From Rahnella aquatilis CIP 78.65 = ATCC 33071 (lineage in GTDB: Bacteria > Pseudomonadota > Gammaproteobacteria > Enterobacterales > Enterobacteriaceae): 64,000 bases of DNA. Below the pieces are notes generated by a model that worked only from the letters and a program-made list of their open reading frames with translations, made no database searches and was not told where the DNA came from. The translations under genes were made by a program, and so were the position numbers. Position 1 is the stretch's first letter. Every line of letters starts with the position of its first letter. Of the stretch, positions 1 through 9,176 are shown piece by piece. Location of the stretch: assembly GCF_000241955.1 (NCBI RefSeq), contig NC_016818.1, positions 1,178,001 through 1,242,000 of the forward strand, given 5' to 3'.

Positions 1-585
1 TCCTTCCAGTTCGCCATCCTTTTGCAGTTTTTTGCCGCTGAACCACGGCGATTCAGCCAGCGTCAGAAGGGTTTGCGGTGTGATTTCCGCATGCAACTGG
101 CGCCATTGCGGGCGGTTGTTATCCATCTGCCAGCAGGCCATGCCGAGATAATCGTTCAGTTCACGCCAGTCCTGTTCCAGCTTCTCCCTGAGTTCAGGAT
201 CCTGCACATGCATAAACTGTTGCAGACCGGTCGCCTGTTCCCCCAGTTTGTTATAAGCAATAACGGTCATGATGCGGGGCTTGCGGCGAAATGTGACCCA
301 CAGCAGCACTTTGGGGATGCGGAAAGTGATGGCCTGAACGGTGAGTTTGTAACGGTTGCCACGTGACATTACCAGGCCGTTGGACGTGCCCCGTTTGTCC
401 TGATAATTTCTCACCAGTACTACGCTGTTCTGGCCCATCCAGCCCGTGACGTAATGTTCTTTTTCGCTTTCGGCCACGTCCAGATCCTGGACGATCTGGG
501 TAATTTTCTCGTTATCCAACTGAGAGAGGGAGAGTGACTGTTCGGCACTGTAGTAGCTTTTTTTCAGGACGGCTGTGGCTGGCAT
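1..585 (-). CDS. Hypothetical protein, C-terminus cut by the window edge
   Basis: The minus strand is open without a stop for 195 codons from an ATG at 585 to the first base of the window, so the protein continues off the left side. The visible part begins MPATAVLKKSYYSAEQSLSL and is mostly polar, with a basic stretch near residue 100 (VTFRRKPR). It has no signal peptide or membrane segment. I do not recognise the family. An in-frame GTG lies four codons upstream of the ATG. No function is proposed. The gene is followed upstream by about 120 bases without a gene and then by the end of the GntR regulator. Confidence 0.6.
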   Translation of the reverse strand, partial: MPATAVLKKSYYSAEQSLSLSQLDNEKITQIVQDLDVAESEKEHYVTGWMGQNSVVLVRNYQDKRGTSNGLVMSRGNRYKLTVQAITFRIPKVLLWVTFRRKPRIMTVIAYNKLGEQATGLQQFMHVQDPELREKLEQDWRELNDYLGMACWQMDNNRPQWRQLHAEITPQTLLTLAESPWFSGKKLQKDGELEG

Positions 586-706
586 AAAAGTATCCACGAT
601 GTTGATGTGGTTTACAGCTTACACCAAGTTGTCATACAGATTTTAGGGCTGACCCGCAAAATTTGAACGCTGTGGTTCACGGTTTTTACAGTACCCCTTC
701 TTTTAC

Positions 707-1393
707 TTACTCGGCATCAAACCAGTCGCTGTTCTGTTCGGCAATGGGGGTAATGGTGGAAATCATTTCCTGCAAATGAATACGGATGGCTTTTTCAGCG
801 GCGTCCGGGTCATGCGCTTGCAGCCCGTCAAAAATCGCATAATGTTGTGCAATCAGATTTTCCGGTGGTGACACTTTACTGAGTGTCAAAAAGCGGACGC
901 GATCCATTGTCGCTTTGATGTGCTCGACGGTTTCCCATGCCAGACGGCAGTCGATGATCTGTGCAATCGTGCGGTGGAACTCATCATCGAGCAGCAGGAA
1001 TTCCTGCGTTTGCTGACTCTTTGCCGCCAGCGTCTGACGCTCAAGATTATGTTCGAGCAGCGCCAGATCTTTATCGGTGGCGACCATCGCCGCACGGCGT
1101 ACCACGGCAGTTTCGACCGCTTCGCGAATGAAGCGTCCGTCAGCAACCCGCTTGGAGGATATTTTCATTACATAAGTGCCGCGTTGCGGTAAAACCTGAA
1201 CCAGCCCGGCTTCGGCCAGTTTGATAAAGGCTTCGCGAACCGGCTGGCGGGACACATTAAAGCGTGTGGAAATCTCTTTCTCCGACAGGAATGCCCCCGG
1301 TGCGATAGCACAGGTGACGATGTCCTGACGCAAGGTGCGATAAATCTGCTGATTAACCGGCACATTACTGAGAAATTCAAAGGAGTCTGTCAT
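707..1393 (-). CDS. rspR: GntR/FadR-family regulator, RspR (YdfH) orthologue
   Basis: This 228-residue regulator has an N-terminal winged helix (EKEISTRFNVSRQPVREAF, about residues 40-60) and a C-terminal FCD ligand domain with the usual metal-site pattern (DDEFH near the middle, later histidines). The start PVNQQIYR and the terminus NSDWF match E. coli RspR, which represses rspAB. The ATG at 1393 is chosen; a TTG two codons earlier is also possible and neither has a strong ribosome binding site. It lies about 6.6 kb from the rspB-rspA cluster and is separated from it by the arabinofuranosidase module, so control would be in trans. Identical near-palindromes at 10458-10473 and 13271-13286 are its likely operators (inference). 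Confidence 0.8.
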   Translation of the reverse strand: MTDSFEFLSNVPVNQQIYRTLRQDIVTCAIAPGAFLSEKEISTRFNVSRQPVREAFIKLAEAGLVQVLPQRGTYVMKISSKRVADGRFIREAVETAVVRRAAMVATDKDLALLEHNLERQTLAAKSQQTQEFLLLDDEFHRTIAQIIDCRLAWETVEHIKATMDRVRFLTLSKVSPPENLIAQHYAIFDGLQAHDPDAAEKAIRIHLQEMISTITPIAEQNSDWFDAE

Positions 1394-1483
1394 GGGCAAA
1401 AGTTGTCTTTAAAGTCGGGAGAGCACAATACTAACATGAGTTTTCTGATGTTTTTGAGATTGTTAGCGCAAGGTTTCATCAAA

Positions 1484-2320
1484 TTATTGGGAGTTTATAT
1501 GTTCCCGGCAATATAACTTTTTATAAGCCGCAGGCGTGATACCCAGCAGTTTACGAAATACCCGGCGAAAATACGCCACATCGTTAAAACCGGTCAGGCG
1601 TGCCACATCCGACACATTACCGGTATTGGCCAGTAACAGCTTTTCTGCTGCCGCGACCCGTTGTTTATGCAGTGCATCCGTCAGCGTCATCTGAAAGGTC
1701 AGGCGGAAAACCCGCCCGAGATAATCCGCGTTACAGTGCAGCCGTTCCGCCAGTTCAGAGGCCCCCAGCGGCAGATGAAATTGTGTCGTGAGCAACTGAC
1801 GGGCTTTATAGGCCAGCGCGACGCCGGGGCCGCCGGGTTCGACATTCTCCGGCCAGGTGCGCGAAACTTCCTCTAACAGCAAAATCAGGAACAGCCCGAG
1901 AGAATGACCACCGCGTTCCTGTTCATATAAAAATAATCTGAACAGCGTTAACAGGGTTTCATTGTCCCTGACTTTACAATGTTGTGGAATATTCAGCTGT
2001 AAAGAGGGACTATTTTGCTGTGGTCTGATGATTGTTATATCTTCCACAAGTTCAAAATGCAGCCAGTAAAATTTTAAATCAGGATCAAAGGTTGTGACCC
2101 CTTTATGTTCCCTGCCGGGAAATAACAACAAACTTTCTCCTGCATGTAGATCAAAACGCGTATTTTCTTCCTGTAAAGACAATGAACCACGGACGACATA
2201 AATTAATTCGTGCGAATTCAGGCGACGGGTCGGATGTGTGCCAATTCCTCTGGAGATAAACAAGCCGCCGTTTTGCACTTTAACCGGGTAATTTACGGGG
2301 AACGCAAGCATTTCAGGCAT
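1484..2320 (-). CDS. AraC-family transcriptional regulator
   Basis: The protein has an N-terminal cupin sensing domain (ELIYVVRGSLSLQ, then ESLLLFPGREHKG) and a C-terminal double helix-turn-helix of AraC type (GASELAERLHCNADYLGRVF and VARLTGFNDVAYFRRVFRK). I chose the ATG at 2320, giving 278 residues; a GTG at 2374 would add 18 residues with unusual composition, and another ATG lies at 2311. It is divergent from the GPH symporter and GH127 gene, with a 272-base shared intergenic region. It is therefore the likely activator of that pair, probably responding to an arabinose-containing sugar. The ligand is inferred from context only. Confidence 0.8.
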   Translation of the reverse strand: MPEMLAFPVNYPVKVQNGGLFISRGIGTHPTRRLNSHELIYVVRGSLSLQEENTRFDLHAGESLLLFPGREHKGVTTFDPDLKFYWLHFELVEDITIIRPQQNSPSLQLNIPQHCKVRDNETLLTLFRLFLYEQERGGHSLGLFLILLLEEVSRTWPENVEPGGPGVALAYKARQLLTTQFHLPLGASELAERLHCNADYLGRVFRLTFQMTLTDALHKQRVAAAEKLLLANTGNVSDVARLTGFNDVAYFRRVFRKLLGITPAAYKKLYCREHINSQ

Positions 2321-2396
2321 TTTAAGGCACTCATCAGCCGGGATTGGCCTGACATTAGCACAGGCAACGCGCACCGTCAGCCAGGTGCAAAGAGGT

Positions 2397-2412
2397 TTTG
2401 ATCTGCTTCACA
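2397..2412 (+). promoter_or_regulatory. Candidate CRP-cAMP binding site
   Basis: TTTGA-N6-TCACA matches the CRP consensus TGTGA-N6-TCACA at nine of ten positions. It lies between the divergent AraC regulator and GPH symporter genes, about 190 bases before the symporter start. CRP control of a sugar-uptake operon is plausible, but the site is judged from sequence match alone. Confidence 0.45.
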
Positions 2413-2480
2413 GATTCTGATCGTGAGTCGGAATTGTCCCGTTTAACTACTTTATCCTCCTCTTGTTGGCATCCTGTCTC

Positions 2481-2500
2481 TATGCCAGATTTATGGCGTA
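2481..2500. promoter_or_regulatory. Inverted repeat in the AraC/GPH intergenic region
   Basis: TATGCCA and TGGCGTA form arms that pair at six of seven positions around a six-base spacer. A related TTGGCAT occurs about 20 bases upstream. The position, 90 bases before the symporter start, suits an operator of the neighbouring AraC regulator, but no family consensus supports this. Confidence 0.3.
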
Positions 2501-2592
2501 CCTTATTTAATCTCAGGGCTGATACAGCTAATTAGCCTTATTCATTGTGTTCCTACAGCTTATTAATAACGATATAAAAGCGAGGAAAAATA

Positions 2593-4002
2593 ATGCCAAC
2601 AGATTCAGTTAATACCGGTTCTGCACCGGTAAGCGGTGAGGGAAGAATAATTTCTGCTCATGCCAAACTTTCTGTCAGTGAAAAAATCGGTTATGGATTA
2701 GGTGACGCCGGCGGCACGATAATTACCTGTCTGATCACCAGTTTTCTGACATTCTTTTATACCGATGTTTTCGGGCTGACGCCTGCGATTGTCGGGACAC
2801 TGTTTATTTCCCTGCGGGTGATTGACGCAATTTCCGATCCGCTGATGGGCATTCTGGCTGACCGTACGCAAAGCCGCTGGGGACGTTTTCGTCCGTGGCA
2901 GTTATGGGTCGCACTGCCTATTGGCGTGGTCGGATTTCTCACTTTTACGGTGCCCGGCCTGAGTGGTGATGCCAAAATTGCCTACGCCTTCTTCACTTAT
3001 TTCCTGCTCTCTGTGTCTTATACGGCAATTAACGTGCCGTATTGCGCGCTGATTAACACCATGACCACCGATCACCGGGAAGTGATGTCGTGTCAGTCGT
3101 GGCGCTTTGTCCTGTGCGGTGTGGCGGGCTTTATGGTTTCCGTCGGGTTGCCGTGGCTGGTGCAGGTGTTGGGTAAAGGCAATGCGGCAGTGGGCTATCA
3201 GCAGGGCGTGGGCCTGCTCTGTGCGGTTGCTGTGGTGATGTTCCTGTGGTGTTTCTTCACGGTGCGCGAACGCCTGCCCCTTGCGCTGCTCGGACAGTTC
3301 AGCGTTAAAGAACACATTCGCGGGATGCTGAAAAACGATCAGTTGTTGCTGGTGTTGCTGATGTCTTTCCTGCTGATCAACGTGTTCAATCTGCGCGGCG
3401 GCGGCTACATGTATTTCATCACTTATGTGCTGAAAGGCGGTGCGGGTTACGCTTCCCTGTTCTTCGGCATGGTAACGCTGGCGTCTATTCTCGGCGCGGT
3501 GATCGTCAATCAGCTGACCAAATTTATCGACAGCGTGCGGCTGTATATGCTGACCAATCTGATACTGGCGGTGTTTTCCCTGTTGCTGTGGTTTGTGCCT
3601 GCCGGTGAACATCATCAGACACTGTGGCTGGGTATCATTTTTGTACACTGTGTGATCCTCGGATTCACGTTGCCGCTGCATTTTTCCATCATGGCGTTCG
3701 CCGACGATTACGGGCACTGGAAAAACGGTATCCGCTCCTCCGGCATGAACTTTGCCTTCAACCTGTTCTTTATCAAACTGGCCTGGGCATCAAGTGCCGG
3801 GATCATCAGCCTGGTCTTCATTCTGGTCTCTTATCAGGCTGGCGCAGAGCACCAGACTGCGGCGTCACTCGGCGGGATCACCCTGCTGGAAACTTTGTTA
3901 CCTGCGGCGATGCATCTGCTGCTGGCGGGAACGCTGATGTTCTGCAAACTCGATAACAAATTGCTGTCACGGATGTCGCACGATTTAGCCGAAAAAATTT
4001 AA
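2593..4002 (+). CDS. GPH-family sugar:cation symporter
   Basis: The 469-residue protein has about 12 hydrophobic segments and the features of the glycoside-pentoside-hexuronide:cation symporter family (MelB/XylP type): EKIGYGLGD near residue 30, [11 protein letters not shown] after the second segment, and RFRPW. It should import a glycoside or pentoside with Na+ or H+ across the inner membrane. GAGG lies nine bases before the ATG. It ends 22 bases before the GH127 start, so the two form an operon, and it is divergent from the AraC regulator. The likely substrate is a short arabinofuranoside, inferred from the enzyme next door. Confidence 0.85.
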   Translation: MPTDSVNTGSAPVSGEGRIISAHAKLSVSEKIGYGLGDAGGTIITCLITSFLTFFYTDVFGLTPAIVGTLFISLRVIDAISDPLMGILADRTQSRWGRFRPWQLWVALPIGVVGFLTFTVPGLSGDAKIAYAFFTYFLLSVSYTAINVPYCALINTMTTDHREVMSCQSWRFVLCGVAGFMVSVGLPWLVQVLGKGNAAVGYQQGVGLLCAVAVVMFLWCFFTVRERLPLALLGQFSVKEHIRGMLKNDQLLLVLLMSFLLINVFNLRGGGYMYFITYVLKGGAGYASLFFGMVTLASILGAVIVNQLTKFIDSVRLYMLTNLILAVFSLLLWFVPAGEHHQTLWLGIIFVHCVILGFTLPLHFSIMAFADDYGHWKNGIRSSGMNFAFNLFFIKLAWASSAGIISLVFILVSYQAGAEHQTAASLGGITLLETLLPAAMHLLLAGTLMFCKLDNKLLSRMSHDLAEKI

Positions 4003-4024
4003 TTGAGTGTTTTCAGGAGGTTGT

Positions 4025-5998
4025 ATGTCGTTTTCCCCGGTTGATTCTTTAGAAGTGCCTTTGCAAAAGGTAAATGTTTCCGATGCTTTCTGGCTGGAAT
4101 ATCAGCGTCTGGTGAAAGATGTGGTGGTGCCGTATCAGTGGAAAGCGCTCAATGATGACGTCGCCGACGCCGAACCAAGCCATGCAATTGAAAATTTCCG
4201 TATTGCCGCCGGGCAATCCGATGGCGAGTTTTATGGCATGGTTTTTCAGGACAGCGATGTGGCGAAATGGCTGGAAGCGGTGGGGTATTTACTGGCGAAA
4301 ACGCCGGATCCTGCGCTGGAAGCCACTGCAGATCAGGTGATCGAACTGGTGGGTGCCGTGCAGCAACCCGACGGCTATCTGAATACGTATTTCACCGTCA
4401 AAGAGCCACAACAACGCTGGGCCAATCTGGCTGAGTGTCATGAGCTTTACTGCGCCGGACATCTGATTGAAGCCGGTGTGGCTTATGTGCAGGCCACCGG
4501 TAAAACCCGTTTGCTGGAGATTGTCTGCAAACTGGCAGATCACATTGCACACGTCTTCGGGCCGGGCGAACAGCAACTGCATGGCTATCCGGGACATCCG
4601 GAAATTGAACTGGCGTTGATGCGTTTGTATGAGCAGACCGCCGAAACGCGATATCTCGAACTGACCCGCTATTTTGTTGAACAGCGCGGCACACAGCCAC
4701 ATTTCTACGATATCGAGTATGAAAAAAGGGGAAAAACATCGCACTGGAATACCTACGGTCCGGCGTGGATGGTGAAAGACAAAGCCTACAGTCAGGCGCA
4801 TGTGCCGGTGGCCTTGCAGACAACGGCTGTCGGTCACGCGGTACGTTTTGTTTACCTGTATGCCGGTGTGGCGCATCTGGCGCGGTTGAGTCAGGATCAG
4901 GAAAAACGCGAAGTGTGCCAGCGGTTGTGGGAAAACATGACCCAGCGGCAGATGTACATCACCGGTTCCATCGGCTCGCAAAGCAGCGGTGAAGCGTTTT
5001 CTTGCGACTATGATTTACCCAATGACACGGCTTACACCGAAACCTGCGCATCGATTGGCCTGATGATGTTCGCCAACCGCATGTTGCAGATGGATGCTGA
5101 CAGCCGCTATGCCGATGTGATGGAGCGTGCACTTTACAACACTGTGCTGGCCGGCATGGCGCTCGACGGCAAACATTTCTTCTATGTGAATCCTCTGGAA
5201 GTGCATCCGAAAAGCATTCCGTTCAACCATATTTATGACCACGTAAAACCGGTACGTCAGCGCTGGTTCGGCTGTGCCTGTTGTCCGCCAAATATTGCGC
5301 GTCTGCTGGCGTCGCTCGGCCATTATATCTATACCCAGCGCCCGGACGGCGTGGATATCAATCTGTATATCGGCAGTGATGTCGACGCGACCATCGGCGG
5401 AAAAGCGTTGCGACTGAAACAGTCCGGTGGCTACCCGTGGGCAGAACGCGTGCTGATTGAAATCGATACCGATCAGCCGCTGGAAGCCACGCTGGCGCTG
5501 CGTTTACCTGACTGGTGCGGCAGCCCGCAGGTCACGCTGAATGGCCATCCGCTTGAACTGGCCAGCCTGACGCAACGTGGATATTTGCGTCTTACGCAGG
5601 AATGGCAGAAAGGCGATCGCATTGAAATGACGCTGCCGATGCCGGTGACGCGGGTGAAAGGCAACGCGCTGTTACGGCATGTTGCGGGCAAAGTGGCGGT
5701 GCAGCGCGGACCGCTGGTGTACTGCCTCGAGCAGGCCGATAACGGCAGCGAACTGCATAACATCCGCCTGCCGCACAATGCGCAATTCCGTCTGATTTCA
5801 GGCAGCGGACTGTTCGCCGGTAAAACCTTATTGCAGACGCAGGGCGAGCGCCGGACTTCCGTTCAGGCCAGTCAGCAGCCACTTTATCGCTACAATCCGC
5901 CTGCACAAGAAACGGTGCCGCAAACCCTGACCTTTGTGCCGTACTTCACCTGGGCGAATCGCGGGGAAGGAGAGATGCGCGTTTGGGTGGATGAATAA
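4025..5998 (+). CDS. GH127 family glycosidase, probable beta-L-arabinofuranosidase
   Basis: This 657-residue enzyme carries the GH127 signatures: an all-alpha catalytic half, the ETC motif (E339, C341), the CACCPPN motif (C419-C420), and a beta-rich C-terminus. In the family type enzyme HypBA1 the equivalent Glu and three Cys bind zinc and one Cys is the nucleophile that releases beta-L-arabinofuranose. There is no signal peptide, so it acts in the cytoplasm on what the preceding symporter imports. The ATG at 4025 follows CAGGAGG with good spacing; an upstream in-frame GTG at 4007 overlaps that site and is rejected. Substrate specificity within GH127 cannot be read from sequence. Confidence 0.85.
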   Translation: MSFSPVDSLEVPLQKVNVSDAFWLEYQRLVKDVVVPYQWKALNDDVADAEPSHAIENFRIAAGQSDGEFYGMVFQDSDVAKWLEAVGYLLAKTPDPALEATADQVIELVGAVQQPDGYLNTYFTVKEPQQRWANLAECHELYCAGHLIEAGVAYVQATGKTRLLEIVCKLADHIAHVFGPGEQQLHGYPGHPEIELALMRLYEQTAETRYLELTRYFVEQRGTQPHFYDIEYEKRGKTSHWNTYGPAWMVKDKAYSQAHVPVALQTTAVGHAVRFVYLYAGVAHLARLSQDQEKREVCQRLWENMTQRQMYITGSIGSQSSGEAFSCDYDLPNDTAYTETCASIGLMMFANRMLQMDADSRYADVMERALYNTVLAGMALDGKHFFYVNPLEVHPKSIPFNHIYDHVKPVRQRWFGCACCPPNIARLLASLGHYIYTQRPDGVDINLYIGSDVDATIGGKALRLKQSGGYPWAERVLIEIDTDQPLEATLALRLPDWCGSPQVTLNGHPLELASLTQRGYLRLTQEWQKGDRIEMTLPMPVTRVKGNALLRHVAGKVAVQRGPLVYCLEQADNGSELHNIRLPHNAQFRLISGSGLFAGKTLLQTQGERRTSVQASQQPLYRYNPPAQETVPQTLTFVPYFTWANRGEGEMRVWVDE

Positions 5999-6015
5999 AA
6001 TCGTCCTCCTTTAGT

Positions 6016-6558
6016 CTACTTCACGCGTCTGATCCCGGATAAGCCCTGGACCAGACGCGCTTTATCCACCTCGGTTAAGTGTGGTGCATGGAGCAGAGTC
6101 ATAATCTCTGATTTATCTTCCTCACTGAACCCGCCTGCCAGCAATCGCTGACTAATGGCGTTCAAAATTTGCTTATCCTGTGCAGAGATTGAATCTCTGA
6201 CCTTATCGAGGCTTTTCGGTTTTTCCCCCATCTCGGGCTGAGATAACCAGTCAGCAAAATAGCGGTACTGGATAGCCTTGGCGACGTCCATCTGTGCCTG
6301 AATAAACGGGAGCACTGAGTGCGGGTCAAGCCCTGCCTCTTCCGCTTCGGCCTGTGCCAGGGAAAGAACCTTCTTTTCGCGCCCTAAATCTTCGACCGGT
6401 AAATGATTTGCCGCTTTATAAGCCGCCACGTCTTTCATATCCACCATACGATCGTTCATCGCCGTTGTGAGCGAAGATATCGCTGCGGTCGGTGCCGATG
6501 CCGCATAAACTGAACCCACCATAAATAACGACGACAAAAACACCATGATATAAGCCAT
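6016..6558 (-). CDS. Periplasmic chorismate mutase, AroQ-gamma type
   Basis: The 180-residue protein starts with a clear signal peptide (hydrophobic residues 4-16, cleavage likely after SVYA). The helical domain fits the secreted gamma subclass of AroQ chorismate mutases: NDRMVDMKDVAAYKA, GREKKVL and FIQAQMDVAKAIQYRY, followed by a C-terminal helical extension. Such enzymes convert chorismate to prephenate in the periplasm, and their role there is unclear. It stands alone between the arabinofuranosidase operon, which converges on it, and the MFS gene. A ribosome site (GAGGG) precedes the ATG. The family call is from pattern recognition and I am fairly sure. Confidence 0.75.
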   Translation of the reverse strand: MAYIMVFLSSLFMVGSVYAASAPTAAISSLTTAMNDRMVDMKDVAAYKAANHLPVEDLGREKKVLSLAQAEAEEAGLDPHSVLPFIQAQMDVAKAIQYRYFADWLSQPEMGEKPKSLDKVRDSISAQDKQILNAISQRLLAGGFSEEDKSEIMTLLHAPHLTEVDKARLVQGLSGIRRVK

Positions 6559-6738
6559 AACACCCTCAGTTGCGCCAGGAACAATAAGGAATTTACTTTA
6601 CTATTAAAATAATACCGTGGTGTTACAAAGAGTCATGCATCATGTCTGAAATGATCTCTGACCGCTTTTGAGTCATGGGCAGGAAATGTGCAAAATGCCG
6701 CTCCCTTTTGGCTGGGAGCGGCATTGGCATTCAGAACA

Positions 6739-8028
6739 TCAGTTATGAGACAGCGAGGAGTCGGGCAGGTGTTTTGGCGGTTTAATCACGAAGAACACCA
6801 GAATGGCGCCCAGCGCAGCGACGCCGCCAGCGAGAATGAAGGCACTGTCAAAACGTCCGGTGTTCTGAACGATGAAACCCGTCACGACCGGGCCGATGAT
6901 GCCCGAGACACTGCCGACAAGATGAATAAATCCGCTGGTGCCGCCAACGCGGGATTTATGTACCACATCCTGAATAATCGCCCAGTAAATCGCGCCGGTG
7001 GTATACAGGAAGAAAATAGACACCGACATCAGAATGACCGCCGGCACCACGCTGGTAACAATACCGGCGAGGGCGACACAAATAGCCGCAGCTAACAGGC
7101 TGACCACTAATATAATTTTGCGCGACAACAACAAGCGGCCGGTGATATTAAAAATCTTATCAGAAATATAACCGCCCAATGCCAGGCCGACAAAACCGAC
7201 AATCCACGGAATAACCGTTGTCAGGCTCATCTCTTTAATATTCAGGCCATGCGCCTGTACCAGATAAGCCGGGAACCAGCTGAGGAAGAAAAATAAAATA
7301 TAGTTGTAGCAGAAGAAGGCAAACGCAGTCACCAGAATAATCGGCTGACGCAAATAATAACCCAGACCGTGCGCGGCCTGCGCTAAATTCTCTTCTTCGC
7401 TTAAATGTTCATTCTTCATTTCATCAACTAAACGCAACTCTTCCGGTGAAACACGTTTACTTTTCAGCGGATTATCGGCAACGGTGAAGAACCACACCAC
7501 CATCCAGACGATGCCGATACTGGCAATGACCATAAAGGCCGGACGCCAGCCGAAGGAAATCGCCAGATACCCGACAATCGGCCCGGCCACCGCGCCGCCG
7601 AGGGGAGAACCGGCGCTGAGCAAGCCCATTGCGGTTGCCGCCTGTTTCTTCGGGAACCAGCCGTTAATCATCTTATTTGCTGAAGCGCAAATCGGGCCTT
7701 CAGCCATGCCGAATAATACCCGTAAAATAAGCATGGAATAAAAGCCGGTCGCGATAGCGGTCATGCCACAAAATACGGACCATAAGCCGACGGCTAATCC
7801 CATCACCAGCGTCGGGCCGAATTTATCCACGGCCAGGCCACCGATAAAGTTAAATATCGCGTAACCAAAGAAGAAACTGCCAAATATCATGCCGAATTGT
7901 TCGGGGTTAATGGTCAGTTCTTTTTCTATCATAGGGACAGTAATCGACAGCGCAACGCGGTCGAGGTAATTGATCATGTAAACCAGAAACAGCAGGAATA
8001 CGATGACCCAGCGTAGGTTCTTAAACAT
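6739..8028 (-). CDS. MFS transporter, anion:cation symporter type (sugar acids)
   Basis: The 429-residue protein has about 12 membrane segments with MFS features: NYLDRVALS in the first helix, DKFGP in loop 2-3, and GMAEGP in helix 4. This matches the ACS group that moves hexuronates and aldonates (ExuT, GudP, DgoT). The ATG at 8028 has GGAG nine bases upstream; a GTG at 8043 is less likely. It lies about 120 bases downstream of rspB on the same strand, so it may be the last gene of the rspA-rspB transcript and import their substrate. The exact sugar acid is unknown. Confidence 0.8.
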   Translation of the reverse strand: MFKNLRWVIVFLLFLVYMINYLDRVALSITVPMIEKELTINPEQFGMIFGSFFFGYAIFNFIGGLAVDKFGPTLVMGLAVGLWSVFCGMTAIATGFYSMLILRVLFGMAEGPICASANKMINGWFPKKQAATAMGLLSAGSPLGGAVAGPIVGYLAISFGWRPAFMVIASIGIVWMVVWFFTVADNPLKSKRVSPEELRLVDEMKNEHLSEEENLAQAAHGLGYYLRQPIILVTAFAFFCYNYILFFFLSWFPAYLVQAHGLNIKEMSLTTVIPWIVGFVGLALGGYISDKIFNITGRLLLSRKIILVVSLLAAAICVALAGIVTSVVPAVILMSVSIFFLYTTGAIYWAIIQDVVHKSRVGGTSGFIHLVGSVSGIIGPVVTGFIVQNTGRFDSAFILAGGVAALGAILVFFVIKPPKHLPDSSLSHN

Positions 8029-8151
8029 AGATGAGTGCTCCACTTGTGGTGTCGTTTTAATAGTGTTGCGTTTTTATAGGTAGAACATGAGGTACGGCAG
8101 ACGGGAAGATATTTGAAATCCTCCCGTCTTCTTGCAAAAACTAACGAATAA

Positions 8152-9165
8152 TCAGAATGTCAGTAAAACCTTGCAGCAGGAGCGCTGATCTTTCTCAAAC
8201 AGCGTTAATGCCGCTTCCACTTCGCTGGCGGGCATCCAGTGCGTCACCAGTTTTTCGGGTGCGATTTTTCCCTGTTCCATCCATTCAATCACCTGCGGAA
8301 ACCGGTGACTGTTCAGGCGTGAAGAAAACAGTGAAATCTCTTTGCTGGTAATGCTTTGTTGCGTTACCAGGCTGGGCTCGCCGGAGAAACCCATCATACC
8401 GATACGTGCTGCCGGAGACGCCAGCAGAATAGCTTCCTGCAAAATCGCCGGATGGCAGGCAGCATCAACGATGAGCGTCGGGCGTACCCCTTCGGCGGCC
8501 AGCTCATCCGCCACGCTGCGTTCGCTATTGTTAATTGTCCAGTCAGCACCACTTACCTGCGCCATCTGTAACCGTTCGTCGATACGGTCAGCGACAATCA
8601 CTTTCTGCACGCCATAAACACCTTTCAGCACCTGAATCACCGTCAGCCCCATCGGGCCTGCGCCGTATATCAGCGCAGTATCCTGCGGCGTTGGTTTCAG
8701 AAACGCCGTGATATTGGCCGCGATAGTAAACGGCTCGACCATGCTGGCGAGTTTGTCCGGGATCACATCCGGCACCACATAGGCATTTTTCGCCGGCGCG
8801 CAGGCGTAATCACTGAAACCGCCATCGCGGTGGACGCCAATAACCTGCAATTCTGCACAGACATTCGGGCGGCCAATCGAGCACGGATAACAGTGTCCGC
8901 AACTGACGACGGGATCGATAACCACGCGCTCACCGATACGTTTGGCGTCTACGCCTTCGCCGACGCTGTCGATATGGCCGAAGAACTCATGGCCGATTAC
9001 CCGTGGATATTTCGCAAACGGATTGTGACCGTGATAAATGTGCACATCTGAACCACAGATGCCCGCATGACTGACCCGAACTCGTACTTCACCGGCGGCA
9101 GGTACCGGCAAAGCACGTTGCTCGATGACTAATTTTCCAGGTTCCTGAATAACGACACTGTTCAT
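8152..9165 (-). CDS. rspB: Zinc-dependent sugar (acid) dehydrogenase RspB
   Basis: This 337-residue medium-chain dehydrogenase closely matches E. coli RspB. It has the catalytic zinc site (AGICGSD, GHEFFGHIDSVGEG), the structural-zinc cysteines in CGHCYPCSIGRPNVC, and the nucleotide-binding GAGPMGL. It should oxidise a sugar-acid alcohol with NAD(P)+ in the cytoplasm; the physiological substrate of RspB is not established. The ATG at 9165 is preceded by GGGAG, while an upstream GTG-type start overlaps rspA. It begins 11 bases after the rspA stop, so the pair is one operon. Confidence 0.9.
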   Translation of the reverse strand: MNSVVIQEPGKLVIEQRALPVPAAGEVRVRVSHAGICGSDVHIYHGHNPFAKYPRVIGHEFFGHIDSVGEGVDAKRIGERVVIDPVVSCGHCYPCSIGRPNVCAELQVIGVHRDGGFSDYACAPAKNAYVVPDVIPDKLASMVEPFTIAANITAFLKPTPQDTALIYGAGPMGLTVIQVLKGVYGVQKVIVADRIDERLQMAQVSGADWTINNSERSVADELAAEGVRPTLIVDAACHPAILQEAILLASPAARIGMMGFSGEPSLVTQQSITSKEISLFSSRLNSHRFPQVIEWMEQGKIAPEKLVTHWMPASEVEAALTLFEKDQRSCCKVLLTF

Positions 9166-9176
9166 TTTTCGCTCCC

